64,000 nt of DNA. It comes from Pseudomonas lundensis (GTDB taxonomy: Bacteria; Pseudomonadota; Gammaproteobacteria; Pseudomonadales; Pseudomonadaceae). The stretch spans positions 62,001 through 126,000 of the forward strand of contig NZ_NQKI01000002.1 in NCBI RefSeq assembly GCF_002269125.1, read 5' to 3'. This document shows positions 1-10,939 of the stretch, piece after piece. How positions within the stretch are numbered: the first letter of the stretch is position 1; every line of letters starts with the position of its first letter. Below the pieces are notes generated by a model. The model did not search any database. It was not told the DNA's origin and saw only the letters and a program-made list of their open reading frames with translations. The position numbers were made by a program, and so were the translations under genes.

Positions 1-427
1 TAAAGCGTGGGTCTTGCAGGGCAGGGGGCAATTGGTCGCCCTTGACCTGATCGACACGCCCGCGCACAGCCTTGCTGGCAAAGAAGCTGGTGAGATTGCC
101 CGCCAGGGTGCCCGGCGACCAGAGGTAATGGGCTTGGGAAAGGATGCGAACGCCGGTTAAATCCAGCTCGCCGTCACCGGCCAGCGCTTCACGCCAGCGA
201 CGCGGCATGTCGGCAATGGCTTCGGAGGCGCCGGTCAGTGCGCCGTGCAGCGCGTACTTGGCGCCGCCATGAATGATGCCTTGAGACTTCACACTTTGGC
301 CGCCGCCCAGGCTCTCGCGCTCGACTACGATCGTCGAAAACCCCTGTTTGCGCAGGCGGGCATTGAGCCAGAGGCCGGCGACACCAGCGCCGACAATCAG
401 CACGTCGGTGGAAATTACAGATGGCAT
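1..427 (-). CDS. FAD-dependent oxidoreductase, N-terminal part (cut by window edge)
   Basis: Reading the minus strand from an ATG at 427 gives an open frame that runs off the left edge (about 142 residues). It begins MPSVISTDVLIVGAGVAGLW, the Rossmann dinucleotide-binding motif GxGxxG that holds the ADP part of FAD. About 20 residues later comes a conserved glutamate region (VVERESLGGGQS), typical of glycine oxidase/D-amino-acid dehydrogenase-like flavoproteins. The substrate cannot be told because the C-terminal two thirds lie outside. No other gene overlaps it on the plus strand that I believe. Confidence 0.8.
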   Translation of the reverse strand, partial: MPSVISTDVLIVGAGVAGLWLNARLRKQGFSTIVVERESLGGGQSVKSQGIIHGGAKYALHGALTGASEAIADMPRRWREALAGDGELDLTGVRILSQAHYLWSPGTLAGNLTSFFASKAVRGRVDQVKGDQLPPALQDPRF

Positions 428-516
428 GGGCGACCTCAGCGTTCAAAGACAAGGCCGGGAGTATACATCGTGATCGCGCCTCTATCTTGAGCAGGGCGAC
501 AGCGCATCGACCAGCG

Positions 517-849
517 TTAATGCCCCGCTGTTTTGGAAAATAACTGAATCACCACCACGCCCAGCACAATCAGGCCCATGCCGAGCATGGCCGGTACATC
601 GAGCTTTTGGCCGTAGATAAACAGCGCGGCGATGCTCACCATCACGATCCCCATGCCTGCCCACACGGCGTAGGCAACGCCCACCGGAATCGTGCGCACC
701 ACCAGCGTCAGCATCCAGAACGCTGTGGCGTAGCCGGCAATGACAAGGATAAGGGGCAGGGGCGTGCTGAAGCCTTTGATCGCTTTCATCGATACGGTGG
801 CAATCACTTCAGCGCAAATGGCGATGGCCAAGTAGTAGTAAGCGTTCAT
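517..849 (-). CDS. SMR-family multidrug/quaternary-ammonium efflux protein (EmrE-like)
   Basis: 110 residues with four predicted membrane helices, the normal SMR size. It tracks EmrE closely: Glu14 in the first helix (AEVIAT), the essential proton/substrate carboxylate, and the AVWAGMGIV motif of helix 3 with the conserved Trp63. Such proteins work as antiparallel dimers in the inner membrane and exchange protons for cationic drugs. The EmrE-type sequence argues for drug export rather than the guanidinium-export Gdx subtype, but that is inference. The ATG at 849 has AGGA about 10 bases upstream. It is divergent from waaA and probably transcribed alone. Confidence 0.88.
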   Translation of the reverse strand: MNAYYYLAIAICAEVIATVSMKAIKGFSTPLPLILVIAGYATAFWMLTLVVRTIPVGVAYAVWAGMGIVMVSIAALFIYGQKLDVPAMLGMGLIVLGVVVIQLFSKTAGH

Positions 850-982
850 ATTGGAGTCCTGAAGGTGGGGCGCAGCAATTTAACAGCACGGCATTCTAGT
901 GGTTGTAAAAGTGTGTAGTGGTTTTTTGTTGCCCCTTGCGAGAGCCATGTTCGGTGCCATCATCGTAGGTGTCGTTTTCAAG

Positions 983-988
983 TAAACT
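983..988 (+). promoter_or_regulatory. Candidate -10 element for waaA (possible leaderless transcript)
   Basis: TAAACT followed by CCGCGCCC sits 8 bases before the waaA ATG at 997. The same TANACT/TANAAT-plus-CGCG arrangement recurs upstream of several other genes in this window. A start site about 7 bases downstream would leave almost no 5' leader, and no Shine-Dalgarno sequence is visible. The -35 region is weak. This is an inference from spacing only. Confidence 0.4.
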
Positions 989-996
989 CCGCGCCC

Positions 997-2274
997 ATGA
1001 ATAGAACTCTCTACACCTTGCTGTTTCATCTGGGGCTGCCGCTGGTGGCGATTCGTTTGTGGCTGCGGGCCCGCAAGGCACCTGCGTATGCACAACGTAT
1101 CGGTGAACGGTTCGCCTTGAACCTGCCCGCGCTGCAGCCCGGCGGGATTTGGGTGCATGCTGTGTCCGTAGGGGAAAGCATTGCTGCCGCGCCGATGATT
1201 CGGGCGCTACTCAAACGTTATCCACAGATGCCGATCACTGTGACCTGCATGACGCCGACGGGTTCAGAGCGGATTCAGGCACTGTTCGCCGATGACCCGC
1301 GCATTCAGCACTGCTACCTGCCGTATGACTTGCCTTGGGCGGCGGCGCGCTTTGTGTCGCGGGTGCAGCCAAAACTGGCCGTGATCATGGAAACCGAGCT
1401 GTGGCCCAACCATATTCACCAGTGCGCCAAGCGTGGCATTCCGGTGGCGCTGGCCAATGCGCGGTTATCGGCGCGTTCGGCCAAAGGCTATGCACGTTTC
1501 GCCAGGCTCACCCGGCCCATGCTTGAAGAGATGAGCTTGATCGCGGTGCAGACGCAAGCCGAAGCCGAGCGCTTTCGTCAGTTGGGCGCGCGGCCTGACT
1601 GCGTGCAAGTGACCGGCTCAATCAAGTTCGACCTGACCATCGACCCGCAGTTGTTGATCAGGGCACGTGAGTTGCGTACGCAGTGGCACGCCATGGAACG
1701 TCCGATTTGGATCGCCGCCAGCACCCATGAAGGGGAAGACGAAATTATCCTCGCGGCCCATCGGCAATTGCTTGGGCATTACCCCGATGCGTTGCTGATT
1801 CTGGTCCCGCGTCACCCCGAGCGTTTCAACCGCGTTTTTGAGCTTTGCCAGCGCGAAGGTTTCAACACGGTGCGACGTTCTGCGGCCGACCCGGTTGGCC
1901 CGCAGACGCAGGTGTTGTTGGGCGACACCATGGGCGAGTTGCTGTTTTTATACGCCCTGGCAGACAGCGCATTCGTCGGCGGCAGTCTGGTGCCCAACGG
2001 CGGGCATAACCTGCTGGAGCCTGCTGCGTTGGGGAAACCGGTACTCAGCGGGCCGCACTTGTTCAACTTTCTGGAAATAGCAACGTTGCTGCGTGACGCA
2101 GGTGCGTTGGAGGAAGTGGACGATGCCCAAGGATTGGCCGTGGTCGTTCAACGGTTGTTCGAACTGCCTCAGGATGCGCAGCACCGGGCGCAGGCCGGCC
2201 TGAACGTGATGCTCGCCAATCAAGGCGCCTTGCAGCGTTTACTGGACGGATTGGCGCGTTTGCTGACCCGCTAA
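997..2274 (+). CDS. waaA: 3-deoxy-D-manno-octulosonic acid (Kdo) transferase
   Basis: 425 residues, the usual WaaA/KdtA length. It adds Kdo residues from CMP-Kdo to lipid IVA at the cytoplasmic face of the inner membrane, the first step of LPS core assembly. An N-terminal hydrophobic anchor (residues about 3-22) is followed by the conserved GGIWVHAVSVGES block (about 49-61) with the catalytic Glu. A GT-B C-terminal motif GGSLVPNGGHNLLEP lies near residue 328. No ribosome-binding site precedes the ATG; a -10-like hexamer sits right in front of it. The 3' end forms one arm of a perfect hairpin. Confidence 0.96.
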   Translation: MNRTLYTLLFHLGLPLVAIRLWLRARKAPAYAQRIGERFALNLPALQPGGIWVHAVSVGESIAAAPMIRALLKRYPQMPITVTCMTPTGSERIQALFADDPRIQHCYLPYDLPWAAARFVSRVQPKLAVIMETELWPNHIHQCAKRGIPVALANARLSARSAKGYARFARLTRPMLEEMSLIAVQTQAEAERFRQLGARPDCVQVTGSIKFDLTIDPQLLIRARELRTQWHAMERPIWIAASTHEGEDEIILAAHRQLLGHYPDALLILVPRHPERFNRVFELCQREGFNTVRRSAADPVGPQTQVLLGDTMGELLFLYALADSAFVGGSLVPNGGHNLLEPAALGKPVLSGPHLFNFLEIATLLRDAGALEEVDDAQGLAVVVQRLFELPQDAQHRAQAGLNVMLANQGALQRLLDGLARLLTR

Positions 2275-2283
2275 TCCGTCCAG
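2242..2283. terminator. Perfect 11-bp inverted repeat spanning the waaA stop codon
   Basis: CTGGACGGATT (2242-2252) is exactly complementary to AATCCGTCCAG (2273-2283), with a 20-base loop. The left arm is inside waaA and the right arm starts within its TAA stop. It lies at the convergent junction with the large gene ending at 2305. There is no T run, so if it ends transcription it is not a textbook intrinsic terminator. Confidence 0.45.
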
Positions 2284-2304
2284 GCCGTCCAGGGGCAATT
2301 GCTT

Positions 2305-5300
2305 TTAGTCTGCCAAGGGCAAGAACCAGCGCTCTGCCAGTGCTTTACCGATTTGGCCGCGGTGAATCGTCACAACCGCTTGCTCATTTTGTGCCGTGTT
2401 GAGTTGTGAGAAGTAGCTCATCGTGCGTTGTTCTCGGGTTTTCAGGTGAGCCACGGTGTACACCTCTTTGGGGGTGTCAGCGCGTTCATAGTGAAAATGG
2501 GCATACCACAAAGGCGTTTTTCCCGGTTCGCTGATGGCGTATTCCTGGATGTAATCTTTGCGCTCGCCGGATAACGGAACGCGCTGCCCCACGCGGGATA
2601 TCTGCACACGTCTCTGGTCCAGCAAGAATTGCAGATTGCCGTGGGTCGGTGGTAGCTCAAGGCAGAGTTGAAGGCGCAGCGCCTTGCCTTCCTGATCGAG
2701 CTGTTGGGCAGCCGTATGCATGTCGTTGACCAGTATTTGGTCGGCGGGCAGGCGCGCGGCTTCGGGTTGCTCCAGCCACGCGGCGTGTAGTTCGTCCGCC
2801 AATCTGTCGAACTTCGTTGCTTCGTGGCTGAGGATTTCCTCTATTTCCTGCGGGTGTCGTGTCTGGCGTTTGTATTGCTTCACCTTGCGTTGGATTTGCT
2901 CAAACATGCCGAACAGTTTTCGGGCTTGGCCTTTGATGACTTCCAGGCTGCGCTTGGGCGTGGGCGCAATGTGACGTGGCGATTTTATTTCGACCCATTC
3001 GTCTCCATGTTGCGTATAGGTCGACAACAATTTGTTGTCGTACTCTGCACGTATTTCAACCACCTCAATGGGCCACTCCCCGCCCGCAGGGCGCACGCTA
3101 CCAATCAAACTCCCTTTGCCGCGGGCATTGATCACTTTGCGTTGTGTCCTGCTGGTGGCGGAAGGCTGGCGTCTACGGATTTTCTTGCGGGGTTTTGGCG
3201 GCGGTTTGATTTCTGCGGCCAGTTGCTCGGTGGCTTCCTGATACAGCTCCGTAATCAGTTGGCGCAGTTTGCTGAAATATTCGATATCCAGCTCGTCGCT
3301 GTGGATCAGCCCGATACCTTGAACAGCATCCAGCGCCTGGCCGTAGTGCTCCACCAGGCTGTCCAGTACCTCGAGGCGTTTTCCAGGTTCAAGTTCTAGC
3401 GTGTTGAGCTGATTATGGGTATGGACATATTCCCTGACGGGGTCGATGGCATTTTCCAGGCTTTCTTCAATCTTGAAGCTGACCAAGGGTTTAGCACTGG
3501 CGAGTTTCAGGCAACTGAGCTGGAAGTTCTTGAGTGTCAGGCTGGTGAGTTCATGTTCGGACAGGTTGGCCGTTAAGCGATTTGCGGCCTCGGAGCCTGC
3601 ATTGCTCAGGTTGTTCAGTTGGTCGAGGATACTGGTTCTTTGAGCGAGGCGTTCGATAGCGCGTTCATTGATTGCAATCTGCTCCTTTGCGAACTGCAAA
3701 ATCCCTGCCGGGTCGGCTTCTGCGGCCGCTGTGGCTGCCTGTGGGGACAGAGGTGTTGCGAACTGGGGCCACTTTCTGGCGGCAATTCGTTGCTCGGTCG
3801 CTATGCTCGACAAGCCCGTGGCGCGATTATCGAACGCCTTTTCCAGCAACCCGATGACAACCGCCTCGCTCAACGGAATTTTCAGCTCGATACGCTCGTT
3901 GATACTGCCGATGAGTTCTTGATAGGCCATCATTTCTTGCGACAGTGCCATTTCGAACCGTGCACGAAACTGTTCAAGCTGCTCAAAAGTAAAACGCGGG
4001 TCATTGCTCGCGCGGACATAGAACTGCTGGGTTTTAAGGACATTGTCGTAAAGCGTTCTCTCTTGCCCGTAAATGGTTTGCAAAGTGGTATTCAGCGCTT
4101 CGATTCGTGCCTGCTTTTGGTGCTGATACGCGGCGATACGCCTGGGCGGCATGCCGCCGTTCAGGCGCAGACGCAAGTCCAGTGCCCACGTGCCATTCGC
4201 ATCAGCGCGAATGCCGGGCCCACGTGTGTTGCTGTCTGAAGGCGCAACGATGGTGGCCCTGCCATCAGCTTCCAGTTCAACCTCGTACAACGCTTGATCG
4301 ATCTCGGCGTGCCATTTCTGCTGGATGCGGTACAAGCCTTTGCTCGCGCCATAGGTTTGGGGGGATGGCAGCGTCGCCGGGCGCGTGACTTCAAAGGTGG
4401 CCAGCCGTGCGCGTTGGCTGCGTGTCAGGCGGTTGCTTGCGTTGGCAAAACTGAAGTCCAGGAGCGTGCTTTGAGGGTCGGGGTATTCACCTGGTAATCG
4501 CACGGGCCCAGAACGTACGGGGATGATCTCAGGCTCTGGCCACTCGGGTACTTGAGGGCTCATGAGGAGCGGGTGCAGGCTTTCAGCCCTGAGGGCGTCG
4601 ATTTGTGCCGGGCGTCCGGGTTTGCTCCCGGGAGCCATATGCAAGAGCAGCATGCCCAGATTGATGAGCACGTCGACCATCGCCAGTTCCCGTTCTGTGG
4701 GGGAATCGCTGGCGAGTGCAGGGATGTCTTGCGTCGCTGAATGCGCCAGGCTCAATAGCCATCCGGTCAACATAAAGGTGCGGGGTAAGCCGGGTAGTAC
4801 TAACAGGCTGTCAAAAATCAGGCCACCGCCTTGCAGCAAAACACGCCAGCGGCTTTCGCTGTTCGAGACCGAGTCAGCGTCTGCCTGATCCACCAGTGCT
4901 TTGGCGTTACTGCCATAGAGGTAGAGCATCACTTGGCCATTATGCAGGTAATGCAGTAACTCGTTGCTGGTGCCGTTGGTGGCAAGCGAGGCAGGTGCGG
5001 GCACTTCGATTGGTGCGAACTCATCGCCTATACCGAATCGTACGTAATGGGGCTCTTTGAAGCCGCCGTTGTCGTAGATCAGACGGGCGCTGTCACTCAG
5101 CCAGGTCAGCACACTGTCTTGCAGCTCTCCGGGTTCCGCCAGCGCGCTGAGCAATGCGTCACGGGTCGCGAATTCGATCAGGGATTGCGCATAAAACGGT
5201 CGATAAAGCAGGTGAGGACCCACTGCAATATTGACGGGTTCGATGATGAACATGTTGCTGACGATATCCGGCGTGGCCTCATGTTCGCGGATCAAGGCCA

Positions 5301-7008
5301 ACTGGCGGATGACAACCGTTTGCCCATCGATGATCCGGTCGGCGGGAAGGGTTTTCACCAATGCGGCGACATAACGGGCGCCAAGCGGCGTGACGCCGCT
5401 TTCTTTTTTCAGGCTCAATTCCAGCGCGTGCAGAGGCAACTGAACCCGCAGGTATTGAGCGTACAGACGCTCGCGCTCCTGGGCGTCGGGTGTGTCACTT
5501 AACAGCAGGCTTTCAAGGCGTTTGGGGTAGGCCTCACCGATGTTAGCCTGCTCGATCAGGCCGCTGCGTCGGGTGATGTAGGCCGGTGTCAGCCAGGCTG
5601 GCAGCTCAAGCCCGCGGCGATGACGCAGTGTTAATCGGCCCGTGGGGCGGCCTTGCAAGTTCTTCAGGGCCAGATCGGTCAGGCTCATGGTGACCGGCTC
5701 TTCGATGCCCACGGCGCCCGGTAACCCCACCACGCTATGAAATGTCAGCTCAATGTCATCAGGGGCTAATTGCGCATCAAATGTTTGACCCTGGCTTTCT
5801 GGCTCGTACTGCAGTTTGTCTCTGAACAGCAGCTGTTTGAGAACGTCGACGGTATACGTGCGGACATCGCTGATGCCGCTCAAGAACGTTCTGCCTTGAT
5901 GGCTTTTTTTCGTAGATGCCAGCGCCAGGCTGAAGTGGCGATAAAGCGCCTGATCCGAGAAAGACGCTGTTTTCAGCCAATCCGGCAGGTGTTGTTGGAG
6001 TGAGAGGAGCAGCTTGGGGTCAACCGGCTGGAACTTGAGATACCCCGTCGAAACGTTGGTCATGTCTTTATAAACTTCCTCTAACTGAGCCCAGCCGATG
6101 CTGGCAGGCAGTTTGAGTCGGTTCAGGTTTTCCAGTTGACGATTCAGGAGGGTGGCACTGCGGATTTCGAAGACGTCACCTTCCAGTTCAAAGCGTTCGA
6201 ACTCGATAGGTTGGGTAGGTTTTGGCAGGCCCAAGATACGGCCAGCCTTTTTAATAAACGCGTCCAGGCTACTGAATAAAGTCAGGGGGCCTGTTGCAAA
6301 CCAGGCGATCAATTGACCCGGACCTTCGATGAGCATGATGGTACTGAGCCGCGACGTGCGAGCGGGTTGGGTCAACGTGGCCTTGACCAAGTAGACACGG
6401 GCCGCTTTTTCACCATATTGGGCAACCCTGTCCTGTCGTACGGGGCAGTCCAGCAGTTGCTTGATCAGTGCGCGATGATTGTCGTTCAAGTTGTCTTGTT
6501 GGGCCGCACTCAAACTCAACATGTCTTTGAGCAGAAGACTGAACCATTGCCAGCGACTGCTCCCGGTATTGCCCCGCGCTGACCAGAAGTCGCTTAACGC
6601 GTTTTGTAAGCCGATGGGCACACGCCAGCTCAATTCTTCGATCAGGGTTTTGACGATGTGCATGTCCAGTACACCGTTGGCAGGTGCGAGCCATTTATAG
6701 GGTTCGTCACAGAGGTAGTAGGGCTGATTGTTGCGGGGCGTAACATCCAGCTCGATACCACTCCCCAGGTAATCCATCACCTTGGGCATCAAGAGGTGAA
6801 AGTCCCACCCCGTGGTCGTGCGCGGTATCGCTAGGTGAGTGTTTTGCAGGTCGAAGACGAGGGTCGGGTATTTTTCTTTGAGGGCGGCTTCCAGCATTGT
6901 GCGCACCACCGTCTGCAGATCAGGCGGGTTGGCGAACTGAGCGTTGATGGCGCTTGCGACAGGGGTGAGGGGGTCTGTTGTCGAGGCGAGGGCAGAGGAT
7001 GTTGACAT
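2305..7008 (-). CDS. Very large dermonecrotic-toxin-like (DUF6543-type) protein
   Basis: 1567 residues, no signal peptide and no clear membrane helix. The N-terminus (NAQFANPPDLQTVVRTMLEAAL and onward) and the overall layout match the large Pseudomonas proteins annotated as dermonecrotic toxin N-terminal domain/DUF6543. I recognise the family but can name no catalytic motif. The middle is rich in long helices (about residues 1000-1260). A strongly basic Lys/Arg/Pro linker follows near residue 1275 (KPRKKIRRRQP), and then a C-terminal domain of about 270 residues. The ATG at 7008 has AGGTACGCTC upstream. It is a single gene between waaA and tolC, a spot where such an accessory gene is an insertion into otherwise standard order. 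A toxin or effector role is inferred from family naming only. Confidence 0.62.
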   Translation of the reverse strand: MSTSSALASTTDPLTPVASAINAQFANPPDLQTVVRTMLEAALKEKYPTLVFDLQNTHLAIPRTTTGWDFHLLMPKVMDYLGSGIELDVTPRNNQPYYLCDEPYKWLAPANGVLDMHIVKTLIEELSWRVPIGLQNALSDFWSARGNTGSSRWQWFSLLLKDMLSLSAAQQDNLNDNHRALIKQLLDCPVRQDRVAQYGEKAARVYLVKATLTQPARTSRLSTIMLIEGPGQLIAWFATGPLTLFSSLDAFIKKAGRILGLPKPTQPIEFERFELEGDVFEIRSATLLNRQLENLNRLKLPASIGWAQLEEVYKDMTNVSTGYLKFQPVDPKLLLSLQQHLPDWLKTASFSDQALYRHFSLALASTKKSHQGRTFLSGISDVRTYTVDVLKQLLFRDKLQYEPESQGQTFDAQLAPDDIELTFHSVVGLPGAVGIEEPVTMSLTDLALKNLQGRPTGRLTLRHRRGLELPAWLTPAYITRRSGLIEQANIGEAYPKRLESLLLSDTPDAQERERLYAQYLRVQLPLHALELSLKKESGVTPLGARYVAALVKTLPADRIIDGQTVVIRQLALIREHEATPDIVSNMFIIEPVNIAVGPHLLYRPFYAQSLIEFATRDALLSALAEPGELQDSVLTWLSDSARLIYDNGGFKEPHYVRFGIGDEFAPIEVPAPASLATNGTSNELLHYLHNGQVMLYLYGSNAKALVDQADADSVSNSESRWRVLLQGGGLIFDSLLVLPGLPRTFMLTGWLLSLAHSATQDIPALASDSPTERELAMVDVLINLGMLLLHMAPGSKPGRPAQIDALRAESLHPLLMSPQVPEWPEPEIIPVRSGPVRLPGEYPDPQSTLLDFSFANASNRLTRSQRARLATFEVTRPATLPSPQTYGASKGLYRIQQKWHAEIDQALYEVELEADGRATIVAPSDSNTRGPGIRADANGTWALDLRLRLNGGMPPRRIAAYQHQKQARIEALNTTLQTIYGQERTLYDNVLKTQQFYVRASNDPRFTFEQLEQFRARFEMALSQEMMAYQELIGSINERIELKIPLSEAVVIGLLEKAFDNRATGLSSIATEQRIAARKWPQFATPLSPQAATAAAEADPAGILQFAKEQIAINERAIERLAQRTSILDQLNNLSNAGSEAANRLTANLSEHELTSLTLKNFQLSCLKLASAKPLVSFKIEESLENAIDPVREYVHTHNQLNTLELEPGKRLEVLDSLVEHYGQALDAVQGIGLIHSDELDIEYFSKLRQLITELYQEATEQLAAEIKPPPKPRKKIRRRQPSATSRTQRKVINARGKGSLIGSVRPAGGEWPIEVVEIRAEYDNKLLSTYTQHGDEWVEIKSPRHIAPTPKRSLEVIKGQARKLFGMFEQIQRKVKQYKRQTRHPQEIEEILSHEATKFDRLADELHAAWLEQPEAARLPADQILVNDMHTAAQQLDQEGKALRLQLCLELPPTHGNLQFLLDQRRVQISRVGQRVPLSGERKDYIQEYAISEPGKTPLWYAHFHYERADTPKEVYTVAHLKTREQRTMSYFSQLNTAQNEQAVVTIHRGQIGKALAERWFLPLAD

Positions 7009-7107
7009 GAGCGTACCTGTGTTGAGTTCCAGAGGTCACACGACCGGTGCCGTATTAAGGGCGGGAATACTCAAGCGCAGGTGGTAGCGGGATATGACGC
7101 AGGCGCT

Positions 7108-7135
7108 GTGGTCGCAGCCGGTGAGCTGCGACCAC
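7108..7135. terminator. Perfect hairpin after tolC
   Basis: GTGGTCGCAGC (7108-7118) pairs exactly with GCTGCGACCAC (7125-7135) around a 6-base loop, 11 bases beyond the tolC stop on the minus strand. It lacks a clean T run. It may end tolC transcription or be a REP-like palindrome. Confidence 0.5.
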
Positions 7136-7146
7136 ACGGCGCAGAC

Positions 7147-8583
7147 TCAGTTGCCGGGCGAGCGCATGTTGGCTTCGGCGGCTTGTGCCAGGTCGGGCGG
7201 CAGGAAGTCTTTATCGGGGTTGTAGTCGGCTTTCAGGTAGCGCGACAGCGCCTCCAGATCACCGGGGTTCAGCGTACCGGCGACTTGCTTGAGGCGCAGG
7301 TTGTCGAGGATGTAGTCATAACGGGTGTTGTTGTAGTCGCGCACGGAGTTGTACAGCTGGCGCTGGGCGTCCAGCACATCAACGATGTTGCGCGTGCCCA
7401 CCTGATAGCCGATTTCGGTGGCTTCCAGCGCGCTCTGATTGGAGATGATCGACTGCTTGCGTGCCTGTACCTGCTCGACGTCGGTGTTCACCGCGCGGTG
7501 CAGGTTACGGGTGTTCTCGACCACCTGACGGCGCAATCCCTCACGCTGTTGCTCGGTCTGATCAAGGCGTGAATACGACTCGCGCACTTGCGAGCTGGTC
7601 AGCCCGCCGCTGTAGATAGGGATGTTTAGCTGAATACCGATGCTGCGTTGAGAGACATCACCGCTGTAGCGCTGCTGCAAGGCATTGGGGTTGCTCAAGC
7701 CGAAACCGTCGTTGTCGCCGGTCTTGTATTGCGCCACCGCGTCGAGTGTCGGTGCGTGGCCTGCTTTGCGTTGCTTGAGGGTTTCCTGAGCGGCATCCAC
7801 GGCAAAGTTACTGGCCAGCAGATTGAGGTTTTGCTGCGCTGCCGTTTCAACCCATATTTTGGCGTTGTTCGGGGAGGGCGGCAGGATAGGCAGCGTGTGG
7901 CGCATGCCTTCAATCGCGTTGTACTGACGGTTGGTCAGGGTGATGAGCGCCTCAAAGGCATCATCGACCTGACGCTGCGCGACGATCCGGTTAGCCCGCG
8001 AGGTGTCATAACTGGCTTGGGATTGCAGCACGTCAGTCTTGTCTGACAGGCCCACGTCAAAACGTTCGCGGGATTGATCCAACTGGCGCTTGAAAGCCGC
8101 TTCTTCGGCCTTGGTCGCGGCCAGCGTGTCTTGGGCGCGCAGTACCGAGAAATAAGACTCGGCGGTTTGCAGGATCAGGTTTTGCTCCGTGGCTGACAGT
8201 TGCAGCGCGGCCTGCTCATTGACCGACTCTGCCGCTTTTAACTGGAACCAGCGGTCGATCCGGAAGATTGGCTGCGCCAGCGTCGCTTGATACACCACGG
8301 CACTGCGCGTGGTGGTCAGCGAAGGCTGATCGATGGACGTGCGCACACTGCTCGACTCGGCCCCCCCGGAGAGGTTGGGCAGCAAGCCGGCGCGGGCCTG
8401 TGGCACCACTTCCTTGCGTGCGGCGTAATCGGCACGGGCGGCTGCCAGGTCGGCGTTGTTGTCCACCGCCTCGTGATAAACGCTGACCAGCCCTGTCTGG
8501 CTGGCCAAAGGGGCCTGGGTTTCCATGGCCATAACGTTGGTCGCACAAGACACGGCGATAGCCAGTGAGAGTTTGCGCAGCAT
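7147..8583 (-). CDS. tolC: TolC-family outer-membrane efflux channel
   Basis: 478 residues, standard for TolC. A Sec signal peptide (MLRKLSLAIAVSCATNVMAM, cut near residue 20-22) precedes two outer-membrane-efflux repeats, one in each half. Each has the long alpha-helical pattern of the periplasmic barrel (for example RQLDQSRERFDVGLSDKTDV around residue 170 and EIGYQVGTRNIVDVLDAQRQ around 390). It forms the trimeric exit duct for type I secretion and RND/ABC efflux. AGGGA lies 8 bases before the ATG. It is divergent from thiC, as in other pseudomonads. It is next to the large toxin-like gene but separated by a hairpin and 138 bases, so co-transcription is not implied. Confidence 0.93.
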   Translation of the reverse strand: MLRKLSLAIAVSCATNVMAMETQAPLASQTGLVSVYHEAVDNNADLAAARADYAARKEVVPQARAGLLPNLSGGAESSSVRTSIDQPSLTTTRSAVVYQATLAQPIFRIDRWFQLKAAESVNEQAALQLSATEQNLILQTAESYFSVLRAQDTLAATKAEEAAFKRQLDQSRERFDVGLSDKTDVLQSQASYDTSRANRIVAQRQVDDAFEALITLTNRQYNAIEGMRHTLPILPPSPNNAKIWVETAAQQNLNLLASNFAVDAAQETLKQRKAGHAPTLDAVAQYKTGDNDGFGLSNPNALQQRYSGDVSQRSIGIQLNIPIYSGGLTSSQVRESYSRLDQTEQQREGLRRQVVENTRNLHRAVNTDVEQVQARKQSIISNQSALEATEIGYQVGTRNIVDVLDAQRQLYNSVRDYNNTRYDYILDNLRLKQVAGTLNPGDLEALSRYLKADYNPDKDFLPPDLAQAAEANMRSPGN

Positions 8584-8771
8584 GAGCGATCCCTAGTTCA
8601 ATAATGCGGAGAAAATAAACTCCCGAGGCCTCGTGTGGCGCTCGTGGCGTCAAGACGTAGCGAGTGTAGTAGCGGTGACACCTTGCAACAATGCCGTTGT
8701 TGCGACTTTTCTCACGCTGATTATTCCGGGGTTGGCGTTCTGCCTCAGTCTTGTCTAGACTGGCCGGGTTC

Positions 8772-8861
8772 TTGTCGGGGTGCCTTGCTATGAGGCTGAG
8801 ATCGAATAATTTCGGATCCCGTTGAACCTGATCAGGTTAGCGCCTGCGTAGGGAACAAGAT
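8772..8861 (+). promoter_or_regulatory. TPP riboswitch (THI element) controlling thiC
   Basis: The conserved blocks are all present in order: GTCGGGGTGCC, then TGAGGCTGAGA, then CCCGTTGAACCTGATC, AGGTTAGCGCCTGCG and TAGGGAACAAGA. This is the classical thiamin pyrophosphate aptamer in the 5' leader of thiC. Ligand binding lowers ThiC production. Downstream (8880-8935) are further hairpins, CCCGG/CCGGG and an imperfect CGATTGTTCA/TGATCAATCG stem, that could act as expression platform. No T run follows, so translational or Rho-linked control is likelier than simple intrinsic termination. Confidence 0.95.
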
Positions 8862-8920
8862 TTCTCGTCTCCCGGCGAGTCCTCTTGAGTACCGTCCGGG
8901 ATCGATTGTTCAAAAAATGA

Positions 8921-10915
<1,995 letters not shown>

Positions 10916-10939
10916 TGTAAGCGCAATCGCTGCCGGGGC

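Noticed and set aside
850..996. Possible guanidine (mini-ykkC) riboswitch before the SMR gene
   Set aside because: I looked for tandem hairpins with ACGR loops; one ACGATG is present but no pair of stems, and the protein is EmrE-like rather than the guanidinium-export type.
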